From positions 1-64,000 of the forward strand of contig CAMCLD010000005.1 of the NCBI GenBank assembly GCA_945875635.1: a DNA stretch of 64,000 nt, read 5' to 3'. The translations under genes were made by a program, and so were the position numbers. This DNA comes from an uncultured Prevotella sp. Lineage in GTDB: Bacteria > Bacteroidota > Bacteroidia > Bacteroidales > Bacteroidaceae. The notes under the pieces are model-generated. The model was given only the letters and a program-made list of their open reading frames with translations, was not told the DNA's origin and did not search any database. Of this stretch, positions 44,461-53,200 are shown in pieces (the first letter of the stretch is position 1; each line of letters starts with the position of its first letter).

Positions 44461-45057
44461 TTACTCTCCTGCAAACCAGCTATGGATAGCCGTATCGTAA
44501 TGACTGCTTACACCAAAGGCGCGGGTAGCAAGCATACGACGGTCGCTGAGGTCTGTGTATGCACCCTTCTCGTTAAGGATGTCAAGCAGCATGCCATACT
44601 CAGCCTTGCTCGGCACAATAACCACATCATTGAAATTCTTTGCACCGGCGCGGATAAGAGATATGCCGCCAATGTCTATCTTCTCTATGATGTCTTGCTC
44701 AGAAGCCCCACTTGCCACTGTATCCTCAAATGGATAAAGATCTACTATTACAAGGTCTATCTCTGGTATCTCATATTCTGCCATCTGAGACTTGTCACCC
44801 TCATTGTCTCGACGCGCAAGTATGCCACCGAACACCTTTGGATGAAGGGTCTTTACCCTTCCGCCAAGTATGGAAGGATAGGTAGTTACACTCTCTACCG
44901 ACTGACACTCGTAGCCAAGAGATTCTATAAATTTCTGAGTTCCTCCTGTAGAAAGGAAACGGACACCCTCAGCATTGAGCTTTGCAAGCAGCTCGTCAAG
45001 CCCGTCCTTATGGAAAACCGACACCAATGCGGTCTTTATTGCTTTTCTTCCAGCCAT
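44461..45057 (-). CDS. purH: Stand-alone IMP cyclohydrolase (PurH N-terminal domain only)
   Basis: The protein covers only the IMP cyclohydrolase half of PurH, which closes FAICAR to IMP in the last step of purine synthesis. It has the MGS-like fold with KTALVSVFHKDGL, FLSTGGTQKFI, VKTLHPKVFGGIL, LVIVDLYPFE and ISLIRAGAKNF, and ends soon after SSHYDTAIHSWF. The roughly 300-residue AICAR transformylase domain of ordinary PurH is absent and no trace of it lies in the 62 bp before mreB. I choose ATG 45057 (198 residues) because the track's start at 45096 falls inside the promoter -7 box. The cell would need a separate transformylase. Confidence 0.88.
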   Translation of the reverse strand: MAGRKAIKTALVSVFHKDGLDELLAKLNAEGVRFLSTGGTQKFIESLGYECQSVESVTTYPSILGGRVKTLHPKVFGGILARRDNEGDKSQMAEYEIPEIDLVIVDLYPFEDTVASGASEQDIIEKIDIGGISLIRAGAKNFNDVVIVPSKAEYGMLLDILNEKGAYTDLSDRRMLATRAFGVSSHYDTAIHSWFAGE

Positions 45058-45093
45058 AAAATCTGATTGTTCTAAAAATGATGAATATGTTTG

Positions 45094-45101
45094 CAAAGTT
45101 A
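45094..45101 (-). promoter_or_regulatory. -7 box of the purH-mre operon
   Basis: The minus strand reads TAACTTTG, 36 bp upstream of the ATG at 45057. This position excludes the upstream Met at 45096 as a start. The rest of the gap to 45270 shows no gene. Confidence 0.6.
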
Positions 45102-45270
45102 AGCATTTCTTTTGACAATGTACTTTATATTTCGCAAAATATTTTATACAACTACGAATTTATCGACTTCCGTCAAGTTTAGCTTACGAAAAAACAATAT
45201 TTTACATTTTGAAACGTTATCTGATTAGTGATGGTTAATGCCTGGCATTCCCGACTAAGAAATATACGCA

Positions 45271-46155
45271 ATGAGCATACTGAACATCATAAAACTTACA
45301 AGACCTGAGCAGTGGCTGAAGAATATGTTCATCTTTCTTCCTCTCTTCTTTGACAGGAAACTGATGGACATGCAATGCCTCGTGCCCGCACTGTTGGCGT
45401 TTGCTTCATATTGCATGGCGGCAAGCTCCATTTATTGCTTCAACGACATATTCGATGCTGAGGCGGACAAGATGCATCCGACAAAATGCAAGAGACCGGT
45501 GGCAAGCGGGGAAGTAAGCAAGAGGCAGGGATATGCTATCATGGCAGTTACCATAGCTGCTGCCCTTGCCATTGCCTTCCTGCTGAACCCTGTGGCAAGA
45601 TATAGGCTGATAGCCATCATAGGCACATACTACATCATGAACATTGCATATTGCGTGAAGTTGAAAAACATAGCTCTCGTTGACATCTTCACTATAGCCA
45701 TGGGATTTGTGCTGAGGATTCTTTGCGGAGGGCTCGTGCCAGGTATATGGGTGTCACAATGGCTCGTCCTCATGACGTTCCTACTCGCCTTGTTCCTTGC
45801 TTTCGCAAAGAGACGCGATGATGTTGTAATGTATGAAGGAACGGGCATAGCCATGAGAAAAAACGTCAACAGATACAACCTTGCCTTCATGAATCAGGCA
45901 ATTGGACTCATTGCAAGTGTCACTATGGTGAGCTACATAATGTATTCCGTGTCAGAGGAGGTGACGAGAAGAATGGGAAGCGACTACCTGTATCTTACGT
46001 CTTTCTTCGTCCTGATGGGAATACTCAGATATATGCAGCTGACCATAGTGGATGTGAAAAGTGGTTCTCCGACACGAGTGCTACTGCACGACAGATTCAT
46101 ACAGGTGTGTCTCTTGTGCTGGATAGCAGTATTCTTCTTTATCATTTACTGCTGA
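45271..46155 (+). CDS. UbiA-family prenyltransferase, decaprenyl-phosphate phosphoribosyltransferase-like
   Basis: This 294-residue membrane protein has about nine helices. The first polyprenyl-diphosphate motif is NDIFDAEADKMHPTK (about residues 56-70), and the second aspartate region is DIFTIAMGFVLR. The opening LTRPEQWLKNMFIFLPLFF matches the RP.QW.KN pattern of the mycobacterial DPPR synthase type (Rv3806c) rather than ubiquinone or menaquinone enzymes. It may attach phosphoribose or another group to a polyprenyl phosphate in the membrane. Its role in Bacteroidetes is unknown to me. It lies 17 bp before the 5'-nucleotidase genes on the same strand. Confidence 0.82.
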   Translation: MSILNIIKLTRPEQWLKNMFIFLPLFFDRKLMDMQCLVPALLAFASYCMAASSIYCFNDIFDAEADKMHPTKCKRPVASGEVSKRQGYAIMAVTIAAALAIAFLLNPVARYRLIAIIGTYYIMNIAYCVKLKNIALVDIFTIAMGFVLRILCGGLVPGIWVSQWLVLMTFLLALFLAFAKRRDDVVMYEGTGIAMRKNVNRYNLAFMNQAIGLIASVTMVSYIMYSVSEEVTRRMGSDYLYLTSFFVLMGILRYMQLTIVDVKSGSPTRVLLHDRFIQVCLLCWIAVFFFIIYC

Positions 46156-46171
46156 ATTTATAGATGGAAAG

Positions 46172-46960
46172 ATGGGAAAAATAAAAAACAGAACATTACG
46201 CCACTGGACAGGAGAAATGGCAATAGCCGCCCTGTCTGTATCTGTCATGGGATGCTCACAGCAGCGTACCGTGACATCAGTGGAGAGAAACCGCATTCTA
46301 ATTGACTGTTCCTTCGACAAAGACATACCGGAGGAGGCGAATGATTTCATTGCGCCATACAAACTGGCTGTTGACAGCCTTATGTCGCCCGTAGTGGGAC
46401 AGACTGCAAGATACATGACAGCACAGGCACCTGAAGGACTGCTCTCCAACCTTCTTACAGACATTCTCGTGTGGGCAGGAGACAAATATGGTGAGACTCC
46501 TGACTTTGCTATCTACAACATGGGAGGCATAAGGGCGGCTCTTGCCAAGGGAGATGTAACCATAGGCAACATTCTCGACGTAGCTCCATTCGAAAACAGA
46601 ATTTGTTTCGTGTCGATGAAGGGTAACAAGGTGACGGAACTGTTCACACAGATTGCTGCAAAAGGCGGTGAAGGAGTGAGCCACGAGGTGAAACTAAGGG
46701 TTAGCAAGGACGGAAAGCTCATCTCTGCCCTCGTTGACGGCAAAGCCATTGACCCTGAAAGAACTTACAGGATAGCCACAATTGACTATGTGGCACAGGG
46801 CAACGACAAGATGGTGGCTTTCAAGTATGCCACGGACGTGAATTCTCCCAATGGTTCCAAAGACAACGTAAGGGAAGTCATAATGGAGTATTTCAGGAAT
46901 ATGACGGCGCAAGGCAAGGTCGTAGATAGCAACATTGAGGGACGCATCATTATAGAATAA
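46172..46960 (+). CDS. 5'-nucleotidase C-terminal domain lipoprotein
   Basis: The 262 residues match the C-terminal, substrate-binding domain of UshA-type 5'-nucleotidases: TPDFAIYNMGGIRA, GDVTIGNILDVAPFENR and RIATIDYVAQGNDKM. A basic N-terminus and VSVMGC lipobox suggest a lipoprotein. The catalytic metallophosphatase domain is encoded separately by the next gene, 43 bp downstream, so the two halves of the usual enzyme are split and in reversed order. They probably assemble in the periplasm to release phosphate from nucleotides (inference). Confidence 0.9.
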   Translation: MGKIKNRTLRHWTGEMAIAALSVSVMGCSQQRTVTSVERNRILIDCSFDKDIPEEANDFIAPYKLAVDSLMSPVVGQTARYMTAQAPEGLLSNLLTDILVWAGDKYGETPDFAIYNMGGIRAALAKGDVTIGNILDVAPFENRICFVSMKGNKVTELFTQIAAKGGEGVSHEVKLRVSKDGKLISALVDGKAIDPERTYRIATIDYVAQGNDKMVAFKYATDVNSPNGSKDNVREVIMEYFRNMTAQGKVVDSNIEGRIIIE

Positions 46961-47003
46961 CGAGGAGGGGACAAATTGCCCCCACGATATAAACATTACA
47001 ACA

Positions 47004-47840
47004 ATGAGGAAACTGACAGTCATAATAATGCTGATAGCATGCCTGAGCACTGCCACAGCAGGAAAGAAACAGGTAGTAATACTGCATACCAACGACACAC
47101 ACAGCTGTATCATGCCCCTCTCAGAGAATCTTGCAGACACAACGGTGGCAGGAAGAGGGGGATTCCTTAGGAGAATGGCTCTCGTACAGAAGGAAAGGCG
47201 GGACAATCCCGGACTACTGCTCATAGACAGCGGCGACTTCTCACAAGGCTCTCCCTACTACACCCTCTTCAAAGGTGACGTGGAGATTGGCATGATGAAC
47301 ATGATGGGATATGACGCAGCCACTATAGGAAACCATGAGTTCGATTTCGGACTTGACAACATGGCAAGGATATTCCGGACTGCGACGTTCCCTATCGTAT
47401 GCAGCAACTATGACTTCACTGGAACACCGGTGGAGGGACTCGTCAAAGAATATACCGTCATAACAAGAGACGGCATGAGAATAGGTATGTTCGGACTCTC
47501 ACCTGATATGAAGGGACTCATTGACGAAAACAAATGCCAAGGAGTGGCATTCCTTGACCCCATTGAGACGGCAAAGAGAATGAGCACACTGTTAAGGAAA
47601 AAAGAGAAATGCGATGTGGTGATATGCATTTCCCATCTGGGATGGGACATGGATGGGGAATGTGACGACGCAATGCTCGCCACTGCCACACAAGGCATCG
47701 ATATCATACTGGGTGGACACTCACATACCAACATGGAAAAGGCACAGACCATGAAAGCTGCCGATGGCAAGACCGTCACCATTGACCAGAACGGGAAAAG
47801 CGGTATATGGATTGGAAAACTGGTAGTGGATTTGAAGTGA
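47004..47840 (+). CDS. 5'-nucleotidase N-terminal metallophosphatase domain
   Basis: This 278-residue secreted calcineurin-like phosphoesterase is the catalytic half of a UshA-type 5'-nucleotidase. A signal peptide (about 1-19, STATA) is followed by metal-binding motifs: LHTNDTHS (D and H ligands), LLIDSGDFSQGSPY (D), GNHEFDFG (N-H-E), ICISHLGWD (H) and GGHSHTN (H-x-H). All ligands of the family are intact. It ends before a C-terminal domain, which the preceding gene supplies. Confidence 0.92.
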   Translation: MRKLTVIIMLIACLSTATAGKKQVVILHTNDTHSCIMPLSENLADTTVAGRGGFLRRMALVQKERRDNPGLLLIDSGDFSQGSPYYTLFKGDVEIGMMNMMGYDAATIGNHEFDFGLDNMARIFRTATFPIVCSNYDFTGTPVEGLVKEYTVITRDGMRIGMFGLSPDMKGLIDENKCQGVAFLDPIETAKRMSTLLRKKEKCDVVICISHLGWDMDGECDDAMLATATQGIDIILGGHSHTNMEKAQTMKAADGKTVTIDQNGKSGIWIGKLVVDLK

Positions 47841-47876
47841 TAACGCCACGAATGTTTTCCTGCGGCACAAAGTAAC

Positions 47877-48626
47877 CTACTCGAAATAGAACGTCAAGGC
47901 TATCATCTTGCTGTGAGCCTCGCTTGCCGACTTAGCATAAGGTATCTTGTCTGGATTACGCAGACGTGATGCATGCTCACCGTCAAGGCTGTTTGTCATG
48001 CCATACATGAACTTAAGCTCCGGGCGCAGCTTGAAGAAAGGCAGATAGAAGTCACAGCCCATTCCTACCTCCAAGAACACATCACTACGCTTAAGCTTTA
48101 TATAGTCATCGTCTTTGCTGGTGAGATTAAGCATAGGATTGACACCCATCATCACATAAGGACGATGGTTGTTGAAACGCGGAGCAGCAAGAATGAGGTC
48201 ACAAGCGGCTGACACATAAGCAGTCTTCATCTCCTGACGACGCTCCGTAGGATTGCCGTTGTTGTCAAGGTCGGTTATGTTGCGGAAGGTGAGATGACGC
48301 GTTCCGAAATACATGGCGGGAGCCAAACGCAACTGCATATACGTGTTTATCCTAAGCTCTCCAAGTACGCCGACAGTGAATCCAGGGTCCCAACGGTCCT
48401 GATCGACAGATATTGTCTTCTCAACAACCGAACCATCCTCCAGAGTAACCGTCTGCGGACCGGCATTAAGCAATTCCATGTCTTGCAGATGAGTACCTAC
48501 AAGCACACCAAAATGGAAATCACGCAAGTCGGTATAAGGACGGTTCTGCACCTTAGTATCCTGTGCCACGGCGCAGACACTCGCCATAAGCACACCTGTA
48601 CACAATATGATTATCTTCTTTCTCAC
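47877..48626 (-). CDS. porT: Outer-membrane beta-barrel PorT-family protein (type IX secretion)
   Basis: The 249 residues have a signal peptide (about 1-21, CAVAQ) and amphipathic strands of an eight-stranded barrel ending in IALTFYFE with a terminal aromatic plus acid. The internal pattern RINTYMQLRLAPAMYFGTRHLTF and PELKFMYGMTN is that of PorT/SprT, an outer-membrane component of the type IX secretion system first described in Porphyromonas gingivalis. It is convergent with the metallophosphatase gene and alone on its strand. Its presence with gldH suggests the system, or part of it, exists here. Other PorT-fold barrels are possible. Confidence 0.8.
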   Translation of the reverse strand: MRKKIIILCTGVLMASVCAVAQDTKVQNRPYTDLRDFHFGVLVGTHLQDMELLNAGPQTVTLEDGSVVEKTISVDQDRWDPGFTVGVLGELRINTYMQLRLAPAMYFGTRHLTFRNITDLDNNGNPTERRQEMKTAYVSAACDLILAAPRFNNHRPYVMMGVNPMLNLTSKDDDYIKLKRSDVFLEVGMGCDFYLPFFKLRPELKFMYGMTNSLDGEHASRLRNPDKIPYAKSASEAHSKMIALTFYFE

Positions 48627-48734
48627 ATATTAATAACGTACAAAAAGCATACTTATTGCATTGGCCACTATTTTGAAAATGTTTAAATAATATAAAATAC
48701 CATCATCAATAGTAGGTATTAGAAAATAAATTCA

Positions 48735-48742
48735 TACCTTTG
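48735..48742 (+). promoter_or_regulatory. -7 box of the ferredoxin gene
   Basis: TACCTTTG lies 57 bp before the ferredoxin ATG. agtaggtatt (48711) and agtaggtatc (48754) flank it as a direct repeat, and ggtat/atacc forms an inverted pair, so a regulator might bind here. The -33 box is not clear. Confidence 0.5.
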
Positions 48743-48799
48743 CAATGTACAAAAGTAGGTATCATTTAAACATTAACAAATAAATAAAAACAAATTATT

Positions 48800-48967
48800 A
48801 TGGCATACGTAATTGGTGAGGACTGCATTGCATGCGGTACATGTATCGACGAGTGTCCAGTAGGAGCAATCTCCGAGGGCGAGAAGTATTCAATCAATCC
48901 AGAGATGTGCACAGAGTGTGGCACATGTGCTGATGTTTGTCCAAGTGAGGCTATCAGCCTTCCATAA
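48800..48967 (+). CDS. 2[4Fe-4S] ferredoxin, 55 residues
   Basis: This short gene is absent from the ORF track because of its size. The translated protein MAYVIGEDCIACGTCIDECP (start) has two classic cluster-binding motifs, CIACGTCIDECP and CTECGTCADVCP, and ends with SEAISLP, a typical clostridial-type bacterial ferredoxin. It carries electrons at low potential in the cytoplasm, for instance for pyruvate:ferredoxin oxidoreductase. It has its own promoter and a strong terminator, so it is a single-gene unit. The A-rich leader (aacaaataaataaaaacaaattatt) is typical of highly expressed Bacteroidetes genes. Confidence 0.97.
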   Translation: MAYVIGEDCIACGTCIDECPVGAISEGEKYSINPEMCTECGTCADVCPSEAISLP

Positions 48968-48990
48968 GGACTTCTGCAAAACAAATACAA

Positions 48991-49021
48991 AAGGCTGTCC
49001 ACACGGACAGCCTTTTTTTTG
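48991..49021 (+). terminator. Intrinsic terminator of the ferredoxin gene
   Basis: aaggctgtcc and ggacagcctt form a perfect 10-bp stem with an acac loop, followed by a run of T. Confidence 0.95.
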
Positions 49022-49123
49022 TCATATATATAGTGTGCATGCAACCGTTCAGCGAAGAATATTACAAACTGCACATTGTTGGTATCTTCATATTACGACA
49101 TAGTCTTATCCTTAGTCGGACTA

Positions 49124-49163
49124 AAACAAAAGGCGCACCAGCTTTTCACAAAGATGATGCGCC
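49124..49163 (-). terminator. Intrinsic terminator behind the small YIKP peptide gene
   Basis: On the minus strand ggcgca and tgcgcc are paired across a 20-base centre with further internal pairing, followed by ttttgtttt. It is 41 bp past the stop codon of the small peptide gene. Confidence 0.7.
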
Positions 49164-49204
49164 GAAATAAAGTGCTTTTTTAAATATTATTTATTAACTC
49201 TTTG

Positions 49205-49396
49205 TCAATCTTCCCATGAAGACCAGACATCGTTCTCTTTAGACAGAGAACCGCCTTCGTCATTTTCTTTATCTGAAACTGAACCACTAGGAGTTCCTAC
49301 TCCGTCCACTGTTGCACCCAGACTTCCATCATCAAGCAGTTTTAGTTCCATATCAGTTACCATTATGCTTGGTTTTATATATTCTTTTTTATTCAT
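49205..49396 (-). CDS. Small acidic peptide with YIKP N-terminal motif
   Basis: The 63-residue peptide starts MNKKEYIKPSIMVTDMELK and continues with a Gly/Ser/Asp-rich half ending DVWSSWED. I choose ATG 49396 because the upstream extension in the track opens with TTG. No function is known to me. Short proteins opening with K(K/E)YIKP and ending in acidic, low-complexity tails are common in Prevotella and Bacteroides, often without annotation. No signal peptide, and no catalytic motif. It begins 27 bp after the stop codon of the large BspA-like gene on the same strand and shares its terminator, so the two form one operon. Confidence 0.7.
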   Translation of the reverse strand: MNKKEYIKPSIMVTDMELKLLDDGSLGATVDGVGTPSGSVSDKENDEGGSLSKENDVWSSWED

Positions 49397-49423
49397 AATA
49401 TTCCAATTATTTTCCAATAGACA

Positions 49424-52400
49424 TTACTTGACTACATATTTCTTTCCATCCTTTACATATACACCCTTAGGAAGACCCTTGAAGCTTGCGCCCACAAACT
49501 GTCCGCCGAGTGTGTATATTCTGCCATCTGCATAGCACGACGAAGAACTTATCTCCTTAATACCTGTAACGGTTCCGTTATTCTCATCAAGAAGGAAAGT
49601 CAACGGCGCGCCAGCATAAGCCGGACTCTCGCCTTCAAGTATTACGAGGTCATTCGTATTGTCTGTAACATCAAGTTTGATGTTGGTTATCTTATCCACT
49701 GATGCATTAGAATTCAGATTGTATTCCAGAGTAGAAAGGGGCGTGATGATAGCAGAATATATATTCCAAGCAATTCCGTCACCTACTGCTCTGAAGAAGT
49801 TATGACTACCATTCTTGCTCTTGCCAAGATAATACGAATACATTGGTATAGAGTTCTGCACATATGTTCCCACAAAATAATAGTATGCTGGGATTTTTCT
49901 TTCAGCATCTTTATATACTTGTTCACCAGCATCATTGATTGCAATCATCTTAAATTCCTTGGTTGGAAGCATATAATTATACTCGCTAAACTTGCAGTCT
50001 TCGTTGAAACTATATTTGTTTGACCCTGCCACAGACATGACATAGTTTCCTATCTTCTTAATCTGGTCGTCCTTAGGCCAGTAAGACTTCACAAGGTAGG
50101 GATAGCCTCCTTTTATAACTACGGGGTCATCACCTGTTTGTGGTATTTTCACATATTCTGTACGATGTTCATTAAGTTCAAGGTCATATACATCGCCATT
50201 ATCATCAAGCAATTTGTTACTTAGCTTGAAAATAACCTTTGAACTATTCAAAGACCTTTGAACCTTAACGAGTGTACGGACATCAGGATATACATCTTCA
50301 GATGTCACTTCATAGTCGGTTCCATTAAGTGTCTTGACCTTGTTGCCTGCCTTAACTCCAAGAGCCTGCAAGAGTTGTGATTTAGTCAAATCGTAAGGAA
50401 CACATAATGTGTACCAATCCTTCTCATCATATTCCTTATAATACTTCTGTGGCTCAAAAGGCTGTACATTATAGTTTTCTGTAAGTACGAATTCATGCCA
50501 TCCTTGATAATCCCGATCATATGTCTTTGTCCCATCTATTATAAGATCTACATTAGTTCCAATGTCAGAAATCACAACACCTCTTTCATCCTTTTCTTTC
50601 CATGCGCCCCAGATATAACCAGATGTTGCCTGTCTAAATGTCCTGTAAAATTCTTCATGCCTTGGCCACATCATAGGTCGTCCATAACCATCCACAAGAC
50701 CTGTCTCATCAGCAAGAGTATAGACTTTTGTGACATCAGTATAATTCTTTTCCTCGCCAATCTTCTTTGACATCGATGGATAATGAAGTTTACACATCAC
50801 ATGTCCACTATTGACATAATTTGAACGCTGTATGGGGTGAGTCCAGTTTCCTGCGAATCCATTGTTGCCAAATGTGAGGTCGCCTTGGAAGGCGTAGGCT
50901 CCACACTTTGGTGCTTTTACAGCCAATACATATATATCCCATACACTCGCCTGCATAGCATTCCCAAAGAAAGTAGGATAACTTTGATTTCCGTCAGATT
51001 TAATCTCCTTTAAATTTGCAGAGAATGTAAAAGAGCCATCTTCATTATCTACCGTTACGTTATTTTCAGGATCTGCATCTTTATTGCGTGGGTCTGTTGT
51101 ATAGATATGTGTTAAACCATGAGCATTATTAAACGCTCTCGCCTCTATAATCTCATAGTTGTATGGAATACATAGCTTTTTAACCTTATTGCACAGAGAC
51201 AAGAAATTATAAGGTATAGTATTCTGACTTTCATGCGTAGGGAGCAGAACAGTCTCAAGTGTACTCTGATCACCAGTTCCGTAGTTTGACGTAAGAGTCA
51301 TATCCTCAGGGTGATAGTTCTCGCCTGTCCCGAACAAAGCGTCTGTAAGGTCAAGATAAGGGGCTTTGCAATTAGGCAAGGCATTGTAAGACACAAGATT
51401 TTTGGATGTAGTTGAGTAATGTCCTGTTTCCTTGTCAATAACTGTCGAACCAAAGTTCATGTCTATTGCATTGAGATTTCCTGACAATATCAGTTTCTTA
51501 ACTTTTTCACAAGAGTATTGGTACTTGAAATATCCATTCTCATTATCAATATACCAATTAGTAAGCCAATCGTAATAAGTAGATCCCAACTGACTCATAT
51601 TCAAAAGAGTATAGACCAGAGTACCAGGTTTCACAACGTATGCCGTCAAAGTAACAGCCGTTGGTTCCGCTGATGCTATTTGAACTGGTTCAAGTGCAAT
51701 GTATAGCTCATCACCTACCAATGTTATAGAATTGAGCCTTGTATCAGATTTCTTTTCTCGTACAACTCCAGCAAGGTCTTTATAAGTATATGTATATGTT
51801 GCTGTCAACGGAAAGCAATCAGTTTCCCATGCTGACACGCCTTTGAAGTCATCAGTCACCGGTCCTTCATATAATGAAGATGAAGACTTTGCTTCATCTG
51901 TGTAGTAGTCTATAACAGATGTTAGAGCAACATCGTCTCCAGTTGCTCCTGTAAGACTTTCTCCGTCATATATTTTTCCTGTATAAAGAGTGTTGCCAGA
52001 TGTTGCATAGTAAACAGTGCCTTCTATTACAGAGGCCTCAGCGAATTCACCTCCAAAGAATTCTTCATTTTTGGTATAGACAGTCCCTGAATACTTTTTA
52101 TCTCCATTATAATATACAGGAACCAAATAAATCCATATACCGTCTGCAATAACATAACTATTATTATTACTATCATATTTGACTTCACTAATATCCTTAT
52201 AATCATTAATTTCAACCACGCTTCCATTCGGACCATAAGAATGATACTCGATCTTTTGTGTCAAAATAATAGGTTCCGATGTCGGTGTCGCTACATATTG
52301 TTTACCTCCATTAGTGTAAATATCTTCTCCCACATAAACATACGTTTCCCCCTTCGAAGAATATGTATATCCCGTTGACGTGGATGACAAAGCAATGCTC

Positions 52401-53170
52401 TGACCTGTATTGCCATACTTAACACTATTCTCAGTGCGGAATAGAGTACCAGTATATCTTGTATCTTTAGTTCCATTATTGTATGTGTAATAACTATCTA
52501 CAAAAATAGGAATTAAAGAAACACCAGAATTTATACCCCAAGCCTTTCCATCCTTAGATATGAGAACTGGTGTCGATTCTGTTACATTATATTCCGTGCC
52601 TTCACCATGTGTAAAAGATGACACTTCATTAGTTGGTATAACTGTATATGTACCTGTCAAAAGACCATATGTTACAGCGTCCACTGTTTTTGTTGTAATG
52701 TCCGAAGCATTTACTATCACATCATTGTGAGTGTTAGGATCTATATATTTATATCCATCACTATAAGAATACTCTCCCTTGGCTGATGCAGCAGACTCAA
52801 TACTTTTTCCAATGCCTATAGTCAATGAATTTACATCTTCCTTTGACATGCCATTAGGCAATACAACATACTTAACGTTGTTATTTTTGAGTGACTTAAT
52901 TGTTGCTTCTGACAAATCAATTGTAATGGAATTAATACCGGAAAGGTCAACATTGGAAAAATCACCAATTAGACGAACTTTCTTAACTTTCCCGTCAAAA
53001 GCGGCATTGGCTTCAGCCAATACTTTTTCCCATGTCTTTGTACCACTCTCGGATTGTGTTATTGTCGCTACATTCTCTGTCGTACCAGAAGTGTAGCTTA
53101 CTTCATAACCATCTGCCCACGTCATTGAAGAGATGGCAAGAAGCAATGAAAGTAAATAGTACTTTTTCAT
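49424..53170 (-). CDS. Large secreted BspA-like leucine-rich-repeat protein
   Basis: This is a 1248-residue secreted protein with a signal peptide (about 1-19, MTWADG). The N-terminal half is Tyr/Thr/Ser-rich with repeated (Y)TGT(L/V)(F/Y) units. Leucine-rich segments of the BspA type occur at about 60-120 and 555-720 (VKKLILSGNLNAIDM, KVKKLCIPYNYEIIEARAF, ANLKEIKS). The C-terminus GRIYTLGGQFVGASFKGLPKGVYVKDGKKYVVK resembles the tails of Bacteroidetes secreted proteins and the end of the 30064 gene product. Likely a cell-surface or exported adhesin (inference). The gene is visibly richer in A and T than its neighbours. Its leader holds a triplicated 19-bp repeat. Confidence 0.8.
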   Translation of the reverse strand: MKKYYLLSLLLAISSMTWADGYEVSYTSGTTENVATITQSESGTKTWEKVLAEANAAFDGKVKKVRLIGDFSNVDLSGINSITIDLSEATIKSLKNNNVKYVVLPNGMSKEDVNSLTIGIGKSIESAASAKGEYSYSDGYKYIDPNTHNDVIVNASDITTKTVDAVTYGLLTGTYTVIPTNEVSSFTHGEGTEYNVTESTPVLISKDGKAWGINSGVSLIPIFVDSYYTYNNGTKDTRYTGTLFRTENSVKYGNTGQSIALSSTSTGYTYSSKGETYVYVGEDIYTNGGKQYVATPTSEPIILTQKIEYHSYGPNGSVVEINDYKDISEVKYDSNNNSYVIADGIWIYLVPVYYNGDKKYSGTVYTKNEEFFGGEFAEASVIEGTVYYATSGNTLYTGKIYDGESLTGATGDDVALTSVIDYYTDEAKSSSSLYEGPVTDDFKGVSAWETDCFPLTATYTYTYKDLAGVVREKKSDTRLNSITLVGDELYIALEPVQIASAEPTAVTLTAYVVKPGTLVYTLLNMSQLGSTYYDWLTNWYIDNENGYFKYQYSCEKVKKLILSGNLNAIDMNFGSTVIDKETGHYSTTSKNLVSYNALPNCKAPYLDLTDALFGTGENYHPEDMTLTSNYGTGDQSTLETVLLPTHESQNTIPYNFLSLCNKVKKLCIPYNYEIIEARAFNNAHGLTHIYTTDPRNKDADPENNVTVDNEDGSFTFSANLKEIKSDGNQSYPTFFGNAMQASVWDIYVLAVKAPKCGAYAFQGDLTFGNNGFAGNWTHPIQRSNYVNSGHVMCKLHYPSMSKKIGEEKNYTDVTKVYTLADETGLVDGYGRPMMWPRHEEFYRTFRQATSGYIWGAWKEKDERGVVISDIGTNVDLIIDGTKTYDRDYQGWHEFVLTENYNVQPFEPQKYYKEYDEKDWYTLCVPYDLTKSQLLQALGVKAGNKVKTLNGTDYEVTSEDVYPDVRTLVKVQRSLNSSKVIFKLSNKLLDDNGDVYDLELNEHRTEYVKIPQTGDDPVVIKGGYPYLVKSYWPKDDQIKKIGNYVMSVAGSNKYSFNEDCKFSEYNYMLPTKEFKMIAINDAGEQVYKDAERKIPAYYYFVGTYVQNSIPMYSYYLGKSKNGSHNFFRAVGDGIAWNIYSAIITPLSTLEYNLNSNASVDKITNIKLDVTDNTNDLVILEGESPAYAGAPLTFLLDENNGTVTGIKEISSSSCYADGRIYTLGGQFVGASFKGLPKGVYVKDGKKYVVK

Positions 53171-53200
53171 TGTAATTTTGTCGTTTGATATTTTATGAAT

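Noticed and set aside
45058-45096. Upstream start of the purH-like gene
   Set aside because: It lies inside the -7 promoter box, so the mRNA would not contain it.
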